A DNA stretch of 64,000 nucleotides, from the NCBI RefSeq assembly GCF_003205295.1, contig NZ_QJRP01000004.1:248001-312000 (forward strand), given 5' to 3'. Each line of letters opens with the position of its first letter. Positions within the stretch are counted from its first letter, which is position 1. The DNA comes from Pseudomonas mosselii (GTDB taxonomy: Bacteria; Pseudomonadota; Gammaproteobacteria; Pseudomonadales; Pseudomonadaceae). The position numbers and the translations under genes are program-made. This document shows positions 61,019 to 64,000 of this stretch, one piece after another. Below the pieces are notes generated by a model. That model was not told the origin of the DNA. It made no database searches and was given only the letters and a program-made list of their open reading frames with translations.

Positions 61019-61720
61019 TCAGTAAACCGGTTCGGCCGGGAACCCTTCGGCCTGCATTTTCTTCAGCAAGTCCTGCCACCGCGACAGGCGCTTGGTGTCG
61101 CCGACCTTCTTGTTGCCGCCAGCGCCGGTCAGCCACAGGCCTTCACCATTGAAGGCATACACCGGCAGCAGGTCGGTGCGCTGGCTGGCCGGCTTGATCG
61201 CGTCCATCAGGCTGTCGAGCACCAGCGGCTGGGCCTGTGGGCTTGAATAATAGGTCAGGACCATGTGCGCACGGTTCTGGCGCAAGGCCTTGACGTAGGT
61301 GATGCGCAGCTTTTCCGCCGGGACGCCCATGCGCCGCAGGCTGAAGTACTTGGCGATGGCATAGTCCTCGCAGTCGCCCGCGCCCTTGATCAGCGACTGC
61401 ACCGGCGTGGCCCAGTAGTCGACCTCGTGCCACAGGTCGATGTCCTCGACGTAGCGCAACTGCTTGTTGAAGAACAGGTTGACCACCTGCAACTGCTCCA
61501 ACTCGCTGCCCTGCTTCTGCGCCGTCAACAGGTTCTGCCAGGCATCGATGCGTCCCTGGCCCGACCCCAGCGGGCCATACAATGCCTGCGCACGGCGGCT
61601 GATCTGCGAGAAGTCCCAATCCGCCTGGGTAGCGCCCAGCCACAGGCAGCCGAGCAGCACGGCAAGGCCGAGCCGGCGTGCGGTCGCATTGAGAGGCCAA
61701 GGTATCGCCACTGCGGACAC
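61019..61720 (-). CDS. lapG: LapG, periplasmic calcium-dependent cysteine protease that releases LapA
   Basis: The 233-residue protein has a signal peptide (cleavage after TQA, about residue 33) and the transglutaminase-like (DUF920) fold. The catalytic triad is readable as Cys117 in GAGDCEDYAIAK, His152 in NRAHMVLTYY and Asp169 in LVLDSLMD; the acidic residues around Cys117 match the calcium site of LapG proteins. It cleaves the N-terminus of LapA between two alanines and so frees the adhesin. The start is GTG at 61720 without a strong ribosome site; GTG at 61711 is an alternative. It is cotranscribed with lapD. Confidence 0.95.
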   Translation of the reverse strand: MSAVAIPWPLNATARRLGLAVLLGCLWLGATQADWDFSQISRRAQALYGPLGSGQGRIDAWQNLLTAQKQGSELEQLQVVNLFFNKQLRYVEDIDLWHEVDYWATPVQSLIKGAGDCEDYAIAKYFSLRRMGVPAEKLRITYVKALRQNRAHMVLTYYSSPQAQPLVLDSLMDAIKPASQRTDLLPVYAFNGEGLWLTGAGGNKKVGDTKRLSRWQDLLKKMQAEGFPAEPVY

Positions 61721-61953
61721 CCGTTCAGATCAGTCGAAAGCAGCGATGGTGCGGGCTGGCGCGGCAAAAGACAATGGCACCGGGTGCCCGTGCTGCCAAC
61801 TGTCGGCAAACCCGCTTCGTACAAGGGCTGGCGACCTTGGCCATCTTCCCAATGCCGACAACTTGCTTCACGATAGCCGCGTTTCGTGAGTGCGCCATGG
61901 CGCACCCGCTTGATCAATCCGTTTGACAAGCGCCCCCTTCCCTCACTAGGGTT

Positions 61954-61965
61954 ATTGGATCCAAT
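61954..61965. promoter_or_regulatory. Candidate operator of the GntR/FCD regulator
   Basis: ATTGGATCCAAT is a perfect 12-bp palindrome 26 bases before the regulator's start codon. It resembles the ATTGTATACAAT-like operators of the FCD subgroup of GntR regulators. Confidence 0.5.
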
Positions 61966-61991
61966 TTTCATGTTGCCGAGGCGAACCCCGC

Positions 61992-62684
61992 GTGGCTGAG
62001 AAACCCAAACTCCTGAGCACCGTGCTGGGCAGCGAGCAGGTGCCGCCGCACCTGGCCCGCGGTGTCATCGAAGAGCGCCTGCGCAGTGCCATCCTCGACG
62101 GCCGCCTGCCACCGGGTACCGCCGTGCGCCAGCAAGAGCTGGCGACCCTGTTCGGTGTCAGCCGCATGCCCGTGCGCGAGGCGCTGCGCCAGCTCGAGGC
62201 CCAGTCCCTGCTGCAGGTGGTGATGCACAAAGGTGCGGTGGTGGCGCCGCTGATCGGCGAGGACGCCGTCGACACCTACGCCCTGCGCGTGCTGCTCGAG
62301 ACCGAGGCGCTGCGCCAGTCGATACCCTTGCTCGATGCCGACGACATCGCCCAGGCCAGGGCATACATCCGCCAGCTGGAAAATGAAACCCGCCACGCCG
62401 AGATCGGCCGGCTCAACCGCCTGTTCCACATGGCCCTCTACAGCAAGGCGCAGAACCAGAAACTGCTGCGCATGATCGAGATCGAGCTCAACGAGGAGGA
62501 ACGCTTCCTGCGTTTCCACCTGTCCTCGATGGGACTGGGCAAGCTTACCCAGGACGATCACATCGCCCTGGTCGACGCCGCCAGCGACAAACTGGTGGAC
62601 GAAGCCATCGAGCTCCTGGAAGAGCACCTGAACCATGCCGCGCGCACCATCAGGAGCTACCTCGACAGGCAATCGGGCAACTGA
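61992..62684 (+). CDS. GntR-family (FCD subgroup) transcriptional regulator
   Basis: This 230-residue regulator has an N-terminal winged helix (VIEERLRSAILDGRLPPGTA, TLFGVSRMPVREALRQLEAQ at about residues 52-72) and a helical FCD ligand domain (from about 90), where metal-ligand histidines appear, for example in LNRLFHMALY. FCD regulators sense small organic acids. The start is GTG at 61992 with GAGG upstream. The palindrome just upstream suggests autoregulation. The regulated genes are not evident; the next gene on the strand is a hydrolase-like protein. Confidence 0.88.
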   Translation: MAEKPKLLSTVLGSEQVPPHLARGVIEERLRSAILDGRLPPGTAVRQQELATLFGVSRMPVREALRQLEAQSLLQVVMHKGAVVAPLIGEDAVDTYALRVLLETEALRQSIPLLDADDIAQARAYIRQLENETRHAEIGRLNRLFHMALYSKAQNQKLLRMIEIELNEEERFLRFHLSSMGLGKLTQDDHIALVDAASDKLVDEAIELLEEHLNHAARTIRSYLDRQSGN

Positions 62685-62756
62685 TCCTGCTCAACCGCGC
62701 AGCCGACCTCAGCGACCACGTCGCTGCGCAGACACGATCCGCCACAAGGAACGGCA

Positions 62757-63329
62757 GTGCACGTGCAGACGCGACAGGAAACCACGCCCGACCAGCCGTC
62801 CAGGATCCGCCTGATCTGCCTGGCCAGCACCCGGCAACAACTTGCCCAGTACCGCACCTGGGCAAGGACCCTCAGCGACCCTATCGAGCTGGTCGCGGTC
62901 GATGTCCCTTCCATCGCAGACCTGGAGCAGTCCGCCGCACTGCCCGTGGCCGGGCGCCTGACCCAGGTCCTGCGCGAGCAGCTTCAGCCCTATCTCGTAC
63001 AACCCCACGCCATGTTCGCCCAAGGTCTGGGCGCGCATATCGCCCTGGCCTTGATCCAGCAGGTGCAGGAGACTTGTCCGGGACAGACCCGTCATTTGTT
63101 TGTTTCAAGCTGTGACAGCCCGCAGTTCAGTACCACTAACCTGCCGTTGCATGTGCCGATGACCGTGCTCTACCCGCCAGGCTCCCTGGCGGCGATGCTT
63201 GGTTGGCACAGCCTGGTGCGGCGGGAGCTGGAGCTGATTGAATTGCCGGGGCAATCGGTCGATGCCTCGCTGCTCAACCAGCGTCTGGTGCGCATCTTCA
63301 ACAGCCACCTCGGGCTGCTCAGCTACTAA
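62757..63329 (+). CDS. Thioesterase-like alpha/beta-hydrolase protein lacking the nucleophile serine
   Basis: The 190-residue product resembles type II thioesterases: an early strand with IRLICLASTRQQLAQYRTWA, the LVAVDVPSI segment, and MFAQGLGAHIALALIQQV where active enzymes have GHSMG. The nucleophile serine of GXSXG is replaced (AQGLG), and the His-bearing C-terminus is short, so catalysis in the usual way is doubtful. The GTG start at 62757 has AAGGA 7 bases upstream. It lies 72 bases after the GntR gene. It may be a pseudoenzyme or a diverged domain; I cannot name a substrate. Confidence 0.6.
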   Translation: MHVQTRQETTPDQPSRIRLICLASTRQQLAQYRTWARTLSDPIELVAVDVPSIADLEQSAALPVAGRLTQVLREQLQPYLVQPHAMFAQGLGAHIALALIQQVQETCPGQTRHLFVSSCDSPQFSTTNLPLHVPMTVLYPPGSLAAMLGWHSLVRRELELIELPGQSVDASLLNQRLVRIFNSHLGLLSY

Positions 63330-63930
63330 CCCTCCCCTCCTGCCATCCACACGCTGATCAGGGTATTTCCACTGCCCGGTCCGTCGCAGGCCATGGCAGT
63401 GCCAGCATTTTGGGCACACTCTACTCCCCGCAGCGGCCGCTGATCGTCAGACGTGGGCCTGGCCGCCTGCCTCCTCATTCACCTGCAGAAGGAATCTGGT
63501 ACCGGGGCAAGGACCGCACGCGATCAGCCGCCCTCCAATAGTCATTCTCCCCATCTCCGTTCATCAGTGCTCCGAGTGAGGCATTCACTCTGTGTCTATT
63601 TTTCTGATCGTTAATTATCGGAAGGAGCACATATTGCCAAAATAAAGCTTACTCAAAGTTTTATTCGGGCACTTATATTTCAAGAAAAGTCCTAATATAA
63701 AATAATCAAAAAAACAATTGCGGCGAACTTTGAAGTTGTTCTAACTTTTATATCGCCAGCCACGGGCGGCCAGGCATCACCGTGGACGCCTTGCCAATCA
63801 AGCCCTGCCGGCCTCTGCCGGTTGTTCGAAATCGAAATTTCATTCGAGGTACCCCTTCGTCTTGAATTTATATATCGAGCAACTTTCAGCGCGACCCAAT
63901 CCCTGAACACACGCCATAACGGAACTCATC
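63330..63930. other. Long gene-poor, partly AT-rich region
   Basis: These 601 bases contain no convincing gene. From about 63585 to 63760 and 63820 to 63880 the sequence is strongly AT-rich (TAATATAAAATAATCAAAAA), unlike the rest of the window. An imperfect inverted repeat, AATAAAGCT and AGTTTTATT, lies near 63641-63672. The region probably holds promoter and regulator sites for the gene starting at 63931. A 72-codon minus-strand frame (63692-63910) has no ribosome site and is not called. Confidence 0.5.
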
Positions 63931-64000
63931 ATGAGCACATTGAAGCGCACACTTTCCGACAAGAAACACGCACTTTCCCTGCACCCACTCTTTTCCGAGA
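63931..64000 (+). CDS. Unidentified gene, first 23 codons (cut by window edge)
   Basis: An ATG at 63931 with GGAA 8 bases upstream opens a frame that runs to the right edge. The visible residues include MSTLKRTLSDKKHALS and then LHPLFSE. This is too short to identify. The absence of a signal peptide suggests a cytoplasmic protein. Confidence 0.5.
   Translation, partial: MSTLKRTLSDKKHALSLHPLFSE

Noticed and set aside
63692..63910. 72-codon minus-strand frame in the AT-rich gap
   Set aside because: It has no ribosome site and no recognisable domain; a hydrophobic end arises from AT-rich DNA.

Overview
The window is high-GC chromosomal DNA from a fluorescent pseudomonad, most likely the Pseudomonas putida group. 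This rests on gene content (hemB-ppk // ppx, trxA, rho, ubiD, a lap biofilm locus), the codon bias (TTA, CTA and TCA almost unused), and at least twelve clusters of the short palindromic REP elements typical of P. putida intergenic regions. I see no tRNA, rRNA, CRISPR array, insertion sequence or prophage. The DNA reads as ordinary chromosomal backbone except for an AT-rich patch at 63.6-63.9 kb.

Layout. 0-4.5 kb: start of a choline transporter gene (betT, cut by the window edge), serine O-acetyltransferase (epsC), a divergent cystine ABC transporter operon (tcyJ-tcyL-tcyN), then convergent chaC; together these look like a cysteine/cystine/glutathione group. 5.4-15.1 kb: housekeeping genes: a ubiD-linked flavin/iron-sulfur reductase, ubiD, rho, trxA, ppx with a candidate Pho box, then ppk and hemB. 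15.3-20.7 kb: a DedA membrane protein whose 3' end overlaps a convergent sterol-desaturase-family gene, elbB, a YaiI-family gene and an FTR1-cytochrome c iron permease. 20.9-24.1 kb: a four-gene envelope operon (COG3014, YcfL, LpoB and LpoB-like proteins). 24.2-29.3 kb: a tightly overlapping marR-led efflux operon (FUSC, DUF1656, HlyD adaptor, outer-membrane factor). 29.5-31.1 kb: a Sel1-repeat protein and a shortened WYL-type regulator. 31.2-34.9 kb: a TauD-type dioxygenase with a sulfonate/taurine-type ABC importer.

35.2-61.7 kb is the lap locus and the centre of the window: lapC, lapB and a TolC-like lapE on the minus strand; divergently, the giant adhesin gene lapA (5,950 codons, about 17.9 kb); then a small unknown gene and convergent lapG-lapD. 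The model known from P. fluorescens and P. putida fits residue by residue. LapB/LapC/LapE secrete LapA and hold its N-terminal module in the outer membrane. LapG cleaves LapA at a Thr-Ala-Ala-Gly site, here residues 107-110. LapD, a degenerate GGDEF/EAL receptor, sequesters LapG when c-di-GMP is high. The lapA-lapE intergenic region has two FleQ-box-like sequences.

61.9-64 kb: a GntR/FCD regulator with a palindromic candidate operator, a thioesterase-like protein that lacks its nucleophile serine, and the first codons of an unidentified gene at the right edge. I found no convincing wholly new system. The most useful leads are the repeat architecture of lapA, the COG3014-LpoB operon, the WYL-less HTH-WCX regulator, the dedA/desaturase antisense overlap and the candidate Pho, FleQ, MarR and GntR sites.
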